Notes: generated by a model from the sequence alone, not told the origin. Positions 1 through 8,382 are shown, numbered from the stretch's first letter. The stretch: DNA of 64,000 nucleotides from Mycolicibacterium sp. (GCA_020637165.1 JACJWN010000007.1:39611-103610); one strand, 5' to 3'. Program-made: numbers and translations.

Positions 1-1
1 C

Positions 2-244
2 ACCACCGCGGAGCCGTTGTTCGCCGCCGCCGGGGCCGTCCGGCCGCTTCCGCCGAACACCCGGCTGAGCTACCGTTCGGTCAGCTGCGGGGTGGACGAC
101 GCCGGGGCGGTGGCCTGTTTCAACAGCCGCGATCAGGTGGGCTTCGTCGTCGGCCCGAACGGCACCTACATCAACGCCAGCAACCCCTTGTTGGATCGCC
201 CGGAGGGCACCAACCCGCTGCTGCCCGGGATGCCGCCGGGCTAA
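2..244 (+). CDS. C-terminal end of an unrecognised protein (partial)
   Basis: An open frame enters from the left edge and stops at 242-244, giving about 80 residues. It is rich in Ala, Pro, Gly and Asn, has two cysteines ten residues apart (SCGVDDAGAVAC), and ends in a Pro/Gly-rich tail. This looks like the end of a secreted mycobacterial protein, which is inference. It does not resemble the end of HtpX, the neighbour of gpsA in M. tuberculosis, so the gene is probably accessory. It converges with gpsA, leaving about 40 bases between the stops. Confidence 0.55.
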   Translation, partial: TTAEPLFAAAGAVRPLPPNTRLSYRSVSCGVDDAGAVACFNSRDQVGFVVGPNGTYINASNPLLDRPEGTNPLLPGMPPG

Positions 245-284
245 ACAAGCCGCGTCAGAATCTGCCGCGTCAGAACCCACCGAA

Positions 285-1310
285 TCAAAACGGGGTGCCG
301 TCGACCTCGTGGCCGGGCTTCTGGGCCATCAGGCCGCGGTAGGCCTGCTCGACGGTGGACCCGTGGTTGACCACCGCGTCGACCTCGTGGGCGATCGGCA
401 TGACGATGCCGTACTTCTCGGCGAACTCCATGATGACGCTGGCGGCCTTGACGCCCTCGGCCACCTGATTCATCCCGGAGATGATCTCCTGGACGGTCTT
501 TCCCGAGCCCAGCTCCTCGCCCACGTGACGGTTGCGGCTCCGCTTGGAGGTGCAGGTGACGATCAGGTCGCCCATGCCGGCCAGACCGGCGAAGGTGTCG
601 CGCTGGCCGCCCATGGCCTCGCCGAGCTTGGACATCTCCCGGACCGCACGGGTCATCACCATGGCTCGGGTGTTCTCGCCGATGCCCAGGGCGTAACCCA
701 TGCCCACCGCGATGGCGTAGACGTTCTTCAGCGCTCCGGCGATCTCGACACCGACCACGTCGTCGCTGGTGTAGGTGCGGAACCGGCTGGTGCGGAACAT
801 GCTGGCCAGGTTGGCGGCCAGGTTGCGGTCGGGCATGGCCAGCACGGCCGCGGCGGCGTACCCCTCGGCGACCTCCTTGGCGATGTTGGGTCCGGCCAGG
901 ATGCCCGCGGGATGTCCGGGGAGCACCTCCTCGACGATCTGGCTCATCCGCATGTTGGTGCCCTGTTCCAGGCCCTTGACCAGGCTGACCACCGGCACCC
1001 ACGGCCGCAGTTCCTTGGCCAGTTCGGTCAGCACACTGCGGAAGCCGTGCGAGGGCACGCCCATGACGATCACGTCGGCGCAGTGCGCGGCCTCGTTGAA
1101 ATCGTTGGTCGCTCTCAGGTTCTCGGGCAGTTCGACCTCGTCGCCGAGATACTCGGAGTTGCGGTGGTTGGTGTTGATGTCCTCCGCGGTGTCCTCCGAG
1201 CGCACCCACTGCAGCGTCGGCCCGCGTCGAGCGCAGATGGACGCGACGGTGGTCCCCCAGGAGCCACCGCCGAGGACGACGACTTGCGGTTGCCGGCGAT
1301 CGGATGTCAT
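285..1310 (-). CDS. gpsA: Glycerol-3-phosphate dehydrogenase [NAD(P)+] (GpsA)
   Basis: This 341-residue enzyme reduces dihydroxyacetone phosphate to sn-glycerol 3-phosphate for phospholipid synthesis in the cytoplasm. The N-terminal Rossmann motif GGGSWG lies at residues 14-19. The family lysine motif GALKNVYAIAVGMG and the C-terminal GLAGMGDLIVTC segment followed by RSRNRHVG are both present. The ATG at 1310 gives MTSDRRQP and leaves a normal-length protein; the same frame is open much further upstream, but that is antisense to the next gene. It lies downstream of the monooxygenase gene on the same strand, 59 bases away, as in M. tuberculosis Rv0564c. Confidence 0.95.
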   Translation of the reverse strand: MTSDRRQPQVVVLGGGSWGTTVASICARRGPTLQWVRSEDTAEDINTNHRNSEYLGDEVELPENLRATNDFNEAAHCADVIVMGVPSHGFRSVLTELAKELRPWVPVVSLVKGLEQGTNMRMSQIVEEVLPGHPAGILAGPNIAKEVAEGYAAAAVLAMPDRNLAANLASMFRTSRFRTYTSDDVVGVEIAGALKNVYAIAVGMGYALGIGENTRAMVMTRAVREMSKLGEAMGGQRDTFAGLAGMGDLIVTCTSKRSRNRHVGEELGSGKTVQEIISGMNQVAEGVKAASVIMEFAEKYGIVMPIAHEVDAVVNHGSTVEQAYRGLMAQKPGHEVDGTPF

Positions 1311-1369
1311 GGCGTCCAACGTTAGTGCCGCCGGTGGGCGTTTAGCGCACGTTTGACGGTCCCGGCGGG

Positions 1370-2884
1370 TCAGCCGGTGAGTTCGGCGGGCGCGCGGACC
1401 CGGCCGAACACCATGTCCTCGTCGATCTTGTCGATGAACCGGTAGTCGACGGCGTCGGCCAGGAAGTCCTGACGCACCACCCAGGGGCGCTTGGTGCCCG
1501 ACTTGGGCAGGGCGTGGGCGTTGCGCAGGACGTAGCCGGCCTGCAGGTCCCAGGTCGGCTTCTCGGCCATCGGCCCGCTGGAGATGTGCGGGTAGGCGTG
1601 GGTATAGCCATGGCGCTTCATGTAGCCGAGCAGTTTGGCCGTCGCCCGCGCGGTGATGTCGGCGCGCAGCGTCCAGGAGGCGTTGGTGTAGCCGATGCAC
1701 CAGATCAGGTTCGGCACGTCCTCGAGCATGTGGGCCTTGTAGGAGAAGCGCTCCTGGGGCTTGACCTCGGTGCCGTCCACGCTGATCCGCACCCCGCCGA
1801 GGGCGAGCAGGTTCAGCCCGGTGGCCTTGACGATGACGTCGGCGTCGAGGTGGCGGCCGGATGTCAGCGCGATGCCGGACGCGTCGACGTGGTCGATGTG
1901 GTCGGTGACCACCTCCAGGCGGCCCTTGGAGATCTCGGTGAACACGTCGCCGTCGGCGACCAGGCACATCCGCTGGTCCCACGGGTTGTAGCGCGGCTTG
2001 AAGTCCCGGTCGACCGGATAGCCGGCGGGCAGTTGTTTGGTGTTCTGCCAGCGCACCATCTTCTTCATCCCGGCCGGTAGGCCGCGGGCGAAGATCCAGA
2101 TGATCTTCTCGAAGGACAGCGCGACGCCCCGGACGATCATGTAGGAAGCCTTGTTGGGCAACCACTTTCGGATCGGCTGTAGCCATCGGTTGACCCTCGG
2201 CATGGAGAACAGGTAGCCCGGCGAGCGCTGCAGCATGGTGACGTGGCCGGCCGTGCGGGCCAGTGCGGGCGCCAGCGAGACGGCCGTGGCCCCGGAGCCG
2301 ATGACCACCACGTTCTTGCCCGCGTAGTCGAGGTCCTCGGGCCAGTGCTGGGCGTGCACGACGCGACCGCCGAAGTTCTCGATACCCGGGAAGTCCGGGC
2401 TGTGCGGGCGGTCGTAGTCGTAGTAGCCGGATCCGAAGAACACGAATCGCCCGCGGTAGGTCGTCGGCGTGCCGTTCTCCTGGGCGTGCACCGTCCAGGT
2501 GTCGGTGGCCGAGTCCCAGTCGGCAGAGACGACGGTGGTGTGGAAGCGGATGTGCCCGAAGATGCCGTGCTTGCGGGCGGCGTCCTCCATGTAGTCGCGG
2601 ATGACGTCTCCGTCGGCGACGTACTCCTGGCCGGTCCAGGGTTCCCAGGGCCAGCTCAGGGAGAAAATCGAGGAGTCCGAGCGCACCCCCGGGTAGCGGA
2701 ACAGGTCCCAGGTGCCGCCGACGCGGTCCCGGCGCTCCAGGATGACGTAGCGGGTGGATGGGTCGGCCTCGGCGAGGCGGTAGGCCGCGCCGATCCCGGA
2801 AATGCCGGCGCCGATGATCACGACGTCGTAGTCGCCGCCGTCCTGCTCGACGGGCCGGGTGTCGTCCTGGGGGGTGACGGTCAT
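1370..2884 (-). CDS. Baeyer-Villiger / flavin-containing monooxygenase (Rv0565c-like)
   Basis: This 504-residue FAD/NADPH monooxygenase has an FAD Rossmann motif GAGISG at residues 25-30 and an NADPH Rossmann motif GSGATA at 196-201. The Baeyer-Villiger fingerprint F-x-G-x3-H-x3-W-P occurs as FGGRVVHAQHWP at 171-182. Such enzymes insert oxygen next to ketones or oxidise thioamides; the M. tuberculosis relative Rv0565c belongs to the EthA/MymA group, some members of which activate ethionamide. The GTG start at 2884 gives MTVTPQDD. The position just upstream of gpsA is conserved in mycobacteria. The natural substrate is unknown. Confidence 0.9.
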   Translation of the reverse strand: MTVTPQDDTRPVEQDGGDYDVVIIGAGISGIGAAYRLAEADPSTRYVILERRDRVGGTWDLFRYPGVRSDSSIFSLSWPWEPWTGQEYVADGDVIRDYMEDAARKHGIFGHIRFHTTVVSADWDSATDTWTVHAQENGTPTTYRGRFVFFGSGYYDYDRPHSPDFPGIENFGGRVVHAQHWPEDLDYAGKNVVVIGSGATAVSLAPALARTAGHVTMLQRSPGYLFSMPRVNRWLQPIRKWLPNKASYMIVRGVALSFEKIIWIFARGLPAGMKKMVRWQNTKQLPAGYPVDRDFKPRYNPWDQRMCLVADGDVFTEISKGRLEVVTDHIDHVDASGIALTSGRHLDADVIVKATGLNLLALGGVRISVDGTEVKPQERFSYKAHMLEDVPNLIWCIGYTNASWTLRADITARATAKLLGYMKRHGYTHAYPHISSGPMAEKPTWDLQAGYVLRNAHALPKSGTKRPWVVRQDFLADAVDYRFIDKIDEDMVFGRVRAPAELTG

Positions 2885-2955
2885 CGCTGTCCTCGCTGCG
2901 CTCGTGCCGGAGTGACCCCCACCAGCTTATTCACTCGCCGCAGCTGTGTGCCAGA

Positions 2956-3447
2956 TCAGCGGTAGTTGACGAACTGTAGTGCCACGTCGAGGTCGGCTCC
3001 CTTGAGCATCGCGATGACCGCCTGCAGATCGTCGCGCTTCTTGGAGCTGACCCGGATCTCCTCGCCCTGGATCTGGCTCTTGACGCCCTTGGGGCCGTCA
3101 TCGCGGATCAGTTTGGTGATCTTCTTGGCGTTCTCGCTGCTGATGCCCTGTTTGAGGGTGCCGCTGACCTTGTAGGTCTTGCCGGAGGCCTGCGGCTCGC
3201 CGGCATCGAAGGCCTTCATCGAGATGTCGCGGCGGATGAGCTTCTCCTTGAAGACGTCCACGGCGGCCTTGGCGCGCTCCTCGGTGGAGGAGACGATTTC
3301 GATGACCTCCTCGCCCTTCCAGGCGATGGAGGTGTCGGTGCCGCGGAAGTCGAAGCGGGTGCTCAGTTCCTTTGCCGCCTGGTTGAGGGCGTTGTCGACC
3401 TCCTGGCGGTCGACCTTGCTGACGATGTCGAAGCTGGAATCAGCCAC
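2956..3447 (-). CDS. YajQ-family nucleotide-binding protein (Rv0566c-like)
   Basis: This 163-residue protein begins [17 protein letters not shown] and continues with the conserved [12 protein letters not shown] segment and a C-terminal [15 protein letters not shown], all typical of the YajQ/DUF520 family. Members are small cytoplasmic proteins reported to bind nucleotides or cyclic-di-GMP; the role in mycobacteria is not settled. The frame is open further upstream, but the GTG at 3447 is preceded by GAGGAGAG and gives exactly the length of Rv0566c. It is divergent from the tRNA-Tyr gene. Confidence 0.92.
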   Translation of the reverse strand: MADSSFDIVSKVDRQEVDNALNQAAKELSTRFDFRGTDTSIAWKGEEVIEIVSSTEERAKAAVDVFKEKLIRRDISMKAFDAGEPQASGKTYKVSGTLKQGISSENAKKITKLIRDDGPKGVKSQIQGEEIRVSSKKRDDLQAVIAMLKGADLDVALQFVNYR

Positions 3448-3543
3448 TGTGGCGCTCTCCTCGGGATCGGCCGGTTGTGTCCGGGGTACATCCTCGTTGT
3501 ACCCTGCTAATCGCATCAAGCCGGGTCGACCGGTTTGACCCCA

Positions 3544-3629
3544 GGCAGGTTGCCCGAGCGGCCAATGGGAGCGGACTGTAAATCCGTCGGCGAAAGCCTA
3601 CACAGGTTCGAATCCTGTACCTGCCACCA
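3544..3629 (+). tRNA. tRNA-Tyr (GTA)
   Basis: This is a long-variable-arm tRNA. The acceptor strand GGCAGGT (3544-3550) pairs with ACCTGCC (3619-3625), followed by A and an encoded CCA (3627-3629). The anticodon loop CTGTAAA contains GTA, and the T-arm carries GGTTCGAATCC. The location beside the YajQ-like gene matches the tyrosine tRNA of M. tuberculosis. Confidence 0.97.
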
Positions 3630-3759
3630 CGAGTTGGGCCAGTTCGGAGAGGGTCTCGGCTCAGGTGTTCGGGAGCGAATCGCCCAAACGTCTCCCTGGA
3701 GTGCAGGCTTCACCGTGGCCGATTTTGGAGGCAATCGGCTGCTGTGGAACCGCAATATC

Positions 3760-3818
3760 CGCGAAGAGTGAGCCCGAGACCCGGCCGGACGACCGTGGCG
3801 CTCGGGCTTCGCGCTTTT
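3760..3818 (+). terminator. Probable rho-independent terminator after tRNA-Tyr
   Basis: AGCCCGAG (3771-3778) pairs with CTCGGGCT (3801-3808). The stem extends outward as CGCGAAG (3760-3766) against CTTCGCG (3806-3812), with a five-base bulge on the left arm. CTTTTCT follows at 3813-3819. The T run is short, as is usual in mycobacteria. Confidence 0.5.
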
Positions 3819-4362
3819 CTAGATCGTCTTGACTGTCACGGCGGGCCGAATCAACTGCCGCCCCTGGCCACCCCTCGCCCAGCACCAGGCGAACGCATCG
3901 GGGTTACCGAGTAGCTGTTCTGCGTTTGACCGCCGGTGCTGATAGTGCAGATCATGCTCGCGACCATTGGCGTGGACGGATCGGTAGAGCAGTCGGCGAT
4001 CGAACTGTATGAGGGTGTCGTCCTGGTCCAACACAATCAAGCTTTCGACGTCGCTGGCGGCGACGTCATCGACGATCGCAGACGAGCACGCTCCACGGGA
4101 CACTGTCGGGCAGATCCCGCGGGGGACCACTCGGATGCCCGACGGCGGTGCATCCCTTTGATCGGCATCCGCGTCACTTTCCATGGGCGGAACGCTCGCG
4201 GTTGGGGGTGACCGCCGGCCTGAACGGCAATACGGCTTTCTCGCCGAGAACTCATCGAAAATCAGGGTGGCGGAGTTCTAGTTCGAGGCCAAGTCCGGCA
4301 GAGGGGGTATTGACCTCGGTTCCCTTGCATACAGACGGGGGTCGGACGTGAAGTGCCCCGCA
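3819..4362. other. Stretch without a convincing gene
   Basis: The longest open frame here, 3819-4184 on the minus strand (121 residues, MESDADADQRDAPPSG start, with a VLDQDDTLIQFDRRLLYRSV core), is not recognised. It has no clear ribosome-binding site and overlaps an open frame on the other strand. The base composition is slightly less GC-rich than the flanks. It may be a decayed gene; no RNA or mobile-element signature was seen. Confidence 0.35.
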
Positions 4363-5043
4363 CTATCCGAGGGTCCATCCCCCGTCGGTGGGGATGATGG
4401 CCCCGAAGACGTAGGACGCCTCGGGGGAGGCGAGCCACCACAGCACCGACGCCGCTTCATCGCCGCTGCCCATCCGCTGTGCCGGAACGTTCCTGCGCAG
4501 GGACTGCTGGAAGCGCGGATCGGCGAGCGTCTCGGGCGGGAAGTACGACGGGTTCTCGATGAAATTCGGGGCGATGCCGTTGACCCGGACGGCGTGCTGG
4601 GCCATTTCGCGGCCGACGCTGTGGACAAGAGCGATCTGGGCCGCCCGCGCGGCCTGGTAGGCGGCGATGGGGTGGGTCGAGCTGCGGATCGCCGTTGCGG
4701 AGGTCGGGACGACGACGGCACCTCCGCCCGCTTCGATCATCGCCGGCAGGCACTCCGCGAACAGCCAGAACAGGGGGTCGACGAGCCGAGTGAAGGCCTC
4801 CCGCACCACCGCGTCGTCGTGCTCGGTGATCGGGGCGACGGTGATCGGAGCTTCAAGGTTGGCGATCACGACCTCGAACGGTCCGTGTTCGGCGACCACC
4901 CGCGCCGCGTGCTCGCGCGATGTCAGCGGCTCGGAGATCGCGGTGACGGCGTCTCCCTGCGCGCGGAACCGCCGCACGGCCGCAGGGCCGACGAACGCGT
5001 CGGCGTCGGTGATCAGCACTGCGCGTGCGTCGCTTGAGGACAC
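4363..5043 (-). CDS. Halohydrin-dehalogenase-like SDR protein
   Basis: This 226-residue protein has the short-chain dehydrogenase fold but lacks the NAD(P) glycine motif. In its place is T-x4-F-x-G (TDADAFVG), the signature of halohydrin dehalogenases, where a halide pocket replaces the cofactor site. The catalytic triad reads Ser-Tyr-Arg (TSATA, then YQAAR) rather than Ser-Tyr-Lys; the Ser-Tyr gap is 13 residues rather than the usual 12. The segment IAPNFIENPSYFPPE corresponds to the halide-site loop of HheC. Family members eliminate halide from vicinal halohydrins to give epoxides, so that is the inferred reaction. The GTG at 5043 follows AAGGAGACCAA and was preferred over the upstream ATG at 5124. 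Confidence 0.7.
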   Translation of the reverse strand: MSSSDARAVLITDADAFVGPAAVRRFRAQGDAVTAISEPLTSREHAARVVAEHGPFEVVIANLEAPITVAPITEHDDAVVREAFTRLVDPLFWLFAECLPAMIEAGGGAVVVPTSATAIRSSTHPIAAYQAARAAQIALVHSVGREMAQHAVRVNGIAPNFIENPSYFPPETLADPRFQQSLRRNVPAQRMGSGDEAASVLWWLASPEASYVFGAIIPTDGGWTLG

Positions 5044-5045
5044 TT

Positions 5046-5114
5046 GGTCTCCTTCGCCGGGGGTCTCCTTCGCCGGGGGTCTCCTTCGCCGGGGGTCTCC
5101 CTCGCCGGGGGTCT
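5046..5114 (-). repeat. Four 16-bp tandem repeats each carrying a Shine-Dalgarno
   Basis: The plus-strand unit GGTCTCCTTCGCCGGG occurs at 5046-5061, 5062-5077, 5078-5093 and, with one T-to-C change, 5094-5109, followed by a partial GGTCT. On the gene strand the unit reads CCCGGCGAAGGAGACC, so GAAGGAGA is repeated upstream of the dehalogenase-like gene. The proximal copy serves the GTG at 5043. The period is not a multiple of three. Confidence 0.9.
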
Positions 5115-5173
5115 GACTGATCACCTTAGTTAGCTAACCCCGCGGCGCGGGGGGATCGTCCGACGCGGCGCGC

Positions 5174-5283
5174 GCTCAGCAGACCACATGTAGTTTTGCC
5201 CACCTTGGAGCGACAAGGGCCGCCCCGCTCCGGTCGTTGTCGCTCCAAGGTGGGCAACAGCAACATGCCCCCCGAACTCGCCG
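5174..5283. repeat. Palindrome-bearing repeat, copy 1
   Basis: This 110-bp unit contains a perfect inverted repeat with 21-bp arms (5196-5216 and 5237-5257) separated by 20 bases. It is repeated 159 bp downstream with only about two differences. Weaker similarity continues upstream of both copies. No open frame of interest crosses it. It resembles REP-type or small non-autonomous palindromic elements; the family is not recognised. Confidence 0.85.
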
Positions 5284-5332
5284 ACGTGCCGGCCGAACCC
5301 AGCGGCGCCGGCGATCGTCGGCCGCGCGGCGG

Positions 5333-5442
5333 GCTCGGCAGACCACATGTAGTTTTGCCCACCTTGGAGCGACAAGGGCCGCTCCGCTCCGGTCGTTGTC
5401 GCTCCAAGGTGGGCAACAGCAACATGCCCCCCGAACTCGCCG
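5333..5442. repeat. Palindrome-bearing repeat, copy 2
   Basis: This is the second copy of the 110-bp unit, with arms at 5355-5375 and 5396-5416. It differs from copy 1 at one base in the loop and one just upstream of the palindrome. It lies 135 bases before the ion-channel gene, so the hairpin could form in a leader RNA or end transcription from upstream. No conventional T-tract follows it. Confidence 0.85.
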
Positions 5443-5576
5443 CCGCGGACGCCCACCGCCGCGGATCGTCGGCGGCGGAGCGTCGGCCGTCAACGGGTTG
5501 AGGTCCTTCGCGTGTCCGCATCCCCCGCCCCGACGCCGACGCTGCTGAAACGGGTCACAGCCCGCTCGGTGGTAGT

Positions 5577-6617
5577 TTGCGGGCCGTGCGACACCGTTTC
5601 ATTAACCCCACACGTCGCCTGCTCGCCCCGCTGAGGGCACTTGTGATGATTCTGGGGTCCCTCGCCGTTCTGGCCGGTGTGTCGCTGGCCGCATCACCGC
5701 AGGCCGCAGCGCAGGATGAGCCCGACAAAGTCGCCATCGGCGTGTACATCAACGACATCTACGACCTCGAGCTGACGTCGAACAGTTTCAACGCCGACAT
5801 CTATGTGTGGCTGCGCTGGAGTAACCGCGACATCGACCCGTCGGCCAGCTTCGAGGTGATGAATCCTTTCGGATTCGACGGCGTGGTAGTGGAACCTCTG
5901 TCCGAGACGCCCGAGGACATGCCCGACGGCTCGAAGTACAGGGCCTTCCGCATCCGGGGCCTCTGGATCTCCAAGATGAACCTGCGCAAATACCCGTTCG
6001 ACGTGCAGAACCTGCTGCTGCAGTTCGAGGACGGCGCCAACGACGCCAGCAAGATCCAATTCGTCCCCGATAAAACACCGGTCGCGATCGACGCCAGCAT
6101 CTCCCTGCCCGGCTTCGTGATCGAACCGCCCACCCTGGCGGTGCGGAACTACGAATACCCGACCGACTTCGGTGATCTGGCGGCCGGCTCACCGGACTAC
6201 TCGAGGGTGACCGTGACGATCCCGGTTGAGCGTGAGGTGCTGCCGCTGGCGATCAAGATCATGCTGCCGGTCACCATCATCATCCTGCTCACCGCGCTGA
6301 TCTACGTGATCCCGGCGCGGCTGGAGGAGGCCCGTACCGGTATCGCCGTGACGGCGATGCTGACGCTGATGGCCCTGCAGTGGACGGTCACCTCCAACCT
6401 GCCAGAGGTCGGCTACCTGATGATGATCGACGTCGTCTACATCCTCTCGATGGTCTACATCCTCATCGCGATGGTCTACACCGTGATCGGTAGCCGGCGC
6501 TCGGTGCACGAGCAGGCGGAAGAGTCCCTGCTGCGAGTCGACCGCCAGGTGGGGGTGGCCTCGCTGGCGGTCTACGCCGTCCTGGTGGTGCTGACGGTCC
6601 TGCTGTACCTGCGGTAG
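5577..6617 (+). CDS. Pentameric ligand-gated ion channel homologue (Cys-loop superfamily)
   Basis: This 346-residue protein has a signal peptide (about 1-46, ending AAAQD), an extracellular beta-sandwich domain (about 48-218) and four membrane helices near 222-245, 255-272, 283-305 and 326-345. That is the architecture of prokaryotic homologues of nicotinic receptors such as GLIC and ELIC. The conserved YPFD motif at 139-142 is followed by QNLLLQFED, matching the family's F/Y-P-F-D core; the Cys-loop cysteines are absent, as usual in bacteria. The TTG at 5577 gives MRAVRHRF; GTG at 5586 is an alternative. The ligand and ion are unknown. The methyltransferase gene follows 30 bases later. Confidence 0.88.
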   Translation: MRAVRHRFINPTRRLLAPLRALVMILGSLAVLAGVSLAASPQAAAQDEPDKVAIGVYINDIYDLELTSNSFNADIYVWLRWSNRDIDPSASFEVMNPFGFDGVVVEPLSETPEDMPDGSKYRAFRIRGLWISKMNLRKYPFDVQNLLLQFEDGANDASKIQFVPDKTPVAIDASISLPGFVIEPPTLAVRNYEYPTDFGDLAAGSPDYSRVTVTIPVEREVLPLAIKIMLPVTIIILLTALIYVIPARLEEARTGIAVTAMLTLMALQWTVTSNLPEVGYLMMIDVVYILSMVYILIAMVYTVIGSRRSVHEQAEESLLRVDRQVGVASLAVYAVLVVLTVLLYLR

Positions 6618-6647
6618 CCGGCGCCGGGGTGTGTTTGGATCGACCGC

Positions 6648-7742
6648 GTGGAACGGCTCTTCAACACCATCCTGGCCCTCAAAGAACGCGGACTACTCCC
6701 GGACGCGGTGATGCGGGCGCTGGTCCGCCTGATGTGCGCCCAGTGGGTCAAGACCTTCGAGTGCGGGGGTGACCTGGACAAGCAGGCCTTCTACAAGAAG
6801 AAGTACTTCGAAAAACTGCGCAGCAGTGCCGGCGCGCTGCACCAGGACGACGCCAACATCCAGCACTACGAGGTGCCCACCGACTTCTTCCACCTCATGC
6901 TCGGGCCCTACCTGAAGTACTCGTGCTGCCTGTTCCCGGAGGCCTCGACGAGCCTGGCCGACGCCGAGGTCGCCATGCTGCACACCTTCATCGAACAGCG
7001 GCTCGAACTGAGCGAAGTGGTCGCGGCCAAAGGCCAGGTGCGGATGCTCGACCTGGGCTGCGGCTGGGGCTCGCACGGCAGCTACGTACTGGACAATTAC
7101 GACGACGTCCACGTCACGTTCCTGTCCAACAGCGCCACCCAGCAGGAGTTCATCGCCTCCCGCAACGAGAAGCACACCGGACGGTTCACCAATGTCAAGG
7201 CCGACGCCAGCACCTTCGACGACCCGGAGTTCCGCGGCGCGTTCGACGTGATCGTCTCCTGCGAAATGCTCGAGCACATGAAGAACTACGACATGGTGCT
7301 GGCCAAGGTCAGCTCCTGGCTCAAGGACGACGGCCGGATGATGGTGCAGATTCTGGGCAACCGCCGCTTCGCCTACGACTTCAAGACCACCGACTGGATG
7401 GGCAAGTACTTCTTCGCCGGCGGCACCATGCCCAGCCGCGACCTGTTCGAGCACTTCCTGCCCGCCGACCTCAAGCAGGCCCGGGTGTGGGACGTCGACG
7501 GCCGGCAGTACAGCAAGACCCTCGACGCCTGGCTGGACCGCCTCGACGCCAACCGCAAACAGTGTCTCGAGATCCTGGAGGGCGGCCCGACAGCGGCCCC
7601 GATCGCACTGGAACGCTGGCGGATGTTCCTGCTGTTCTGCTCGGAGGTCTTCGGCTACCGCGAGGGCAACGAGTGGATGGTGTTCCACTACCTGTTCGAG
7701 AAGGCCGAGCTGTCCGAGAAAGCCGGGCCCGTCAGTCCCTGA
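6648..7742 (+). CDS. CFA-synthase-like SAM-dependent methyltransferase
   Basis: This 364-residue enzyme resembles the cyclopropane-fatty-acid-synthase superfamily branch that includes coclaurine-N-methyltransferase-like proteins. It has HYEVPTDFF at 73-81, typical of the substrate cap, and the SAM-binding motif LDLGCGWGSHG from about residue 134. CEMLEHMKNY (motif IV region) and a C-terminal helical segment follow. The GTG at 6648 begins MERLFNTI. It starts 30 bases after the ion-channel gene on the same strand, so the two may be co-transcribed. The acceptor is unknown; it need not be a lipid. Confidence 0.85.
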   Translation: MERLFNTILALKERGLLPDAVMRALVRLMCAQWVKTFECGGDLDKQAFYKKKYFEKLRSSAGALHQDDANIQHYEVPTDFFHLMLGPYLKYSCCLFPEASTSLADAEVAMLHTFIEQRLELSEVVAAKGQVRMLDLGCGWGSHGSYVLDNYDDVHVTFLSNSATQQEFIASRNEKHTGRFTNVKADASTFDDPEFRGAFDVIVSCEMLEHMKNYDMVLAKVSSWLKDDGRMMVQILGNRRFAYDFKTTDWMGKYFFAGGTMPSRDLFEHFLPADLKQARVWDVDGRQYSKTLDAWLDRLDANRKQCLEILEGGPTAAPIALERWRMFLLFCSEVFGYREGNEWMVFHYLFEKAELSEKAGPVSP

Positions 7743-7763
7743 CGGTGCGCGGCGCCGGCATGC

Positions 7764-8216
7764 TCAACGCCGGCCCGAGGCCAGCAGCCCGGAGGTGGTC
7801 ACGGCATTATTGGGCGCCGCGGCGGCCATCATCGTGCTGTGTGCCCGCTCGGGGTCGGACCCCGGGGGAACCACCAGTACGACGATGCTGGTTCCGCCCA
7901 CTCCGAGAATCTCCACGGTGTTGCGGGGCCGGCGCCGGTACCCGGCCAGTCGGACGGCGCGGTCGCCGACGAGCAATGTGGCCGGCGTCTTGCCCCATTC
8001 GCCGACCTGATAGGCCACGCAGCTGATGGGGCCCAGCCGAACCGACAACACCGCCAGTAGGTCGGGAAGTTCGTTCGTCAGGTCGACGCTTCCCGGCCAC
8101 CAGGCGCCGTCAACGTAACCGGTGGGAAGTGCTTTGGGCTTGAGCCGCAGCCGCGGAGTACGTACCGGCGGGGGCTGGCGCCATCCTGTTTTGGAGCGTG
8201 GTGCTACTCGCGTCAT
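7764..8216 (-). CDS. DUF5994-type protein, paralogue 1
   Basis: This 150-residue protein carries the signature DGAWWPGS...ELPDLLAVL...LG-I...Y-x-VGEW typical of the actinobacterial DUF5994 family of unknown function. The C-terminal half has a short hydrophobic stretch (TSIVVLVVPPG). The ATG at 8216 is preceded by AGGAGCGTCTC, giving MTRVAPRSKTG; an in-frame extension to 8378 has no such site. A second member lies at 11056 on the other strand. The function is unknown; the family often occurs near stress-related genes. Confidence 0.75.
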   Translation of the reverse strand: MTRVAPRSKTGWRQPPPVRTPRLRLKPKALPTGYVDGAWWPGSVDLTNELPDLLAVLSVRLGPISCVAYQVGEWGKTPATLLVGDRAVRLAGYRRRPRNTVEILGVGGTSIVVLVVPPGSDPERAHSTMMAAAAPNNAVTTSGLLASGRR

Positions 8217-8382
8217 GAGACGCTCCTGTCTTGGGCCGACGAAGGGGCCCGAATTGTCCGGCGATGCCACGATCGAGAAACGGTCATGTGCGAGAACCCG
8301 CCGTTCTTCCGACTCTACCCGCACGAACAGCGGGCGGGAAAACCTCACCATCGCAATCGGATCCGTGTCCGCACGCACAGAA

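Noticed and set aside
241-2186. Long open frames on both strands across gpsA and the monooxygenase, including a 633-residue read-through frame
   Set aside because: They are high-GC shadow frames: only the gpsA part of the 633-residue frame is recognisable, from an internal ATG at 1310; the rest is Arg/Gly/Pro-rich antisense.
3819-4184. Possible REP13E12/HNH-type or DUF222 fragment
   Set aside because: No HNH or conserved core motif is visible in the translated frame, and the opposite strand is equally open.
5174-5442. Possible CRISPR or integron repeats
   Set aside because: Only two copies exist, units are 110 bp with long palindromes, and there are no cas or integrase genes nearby.
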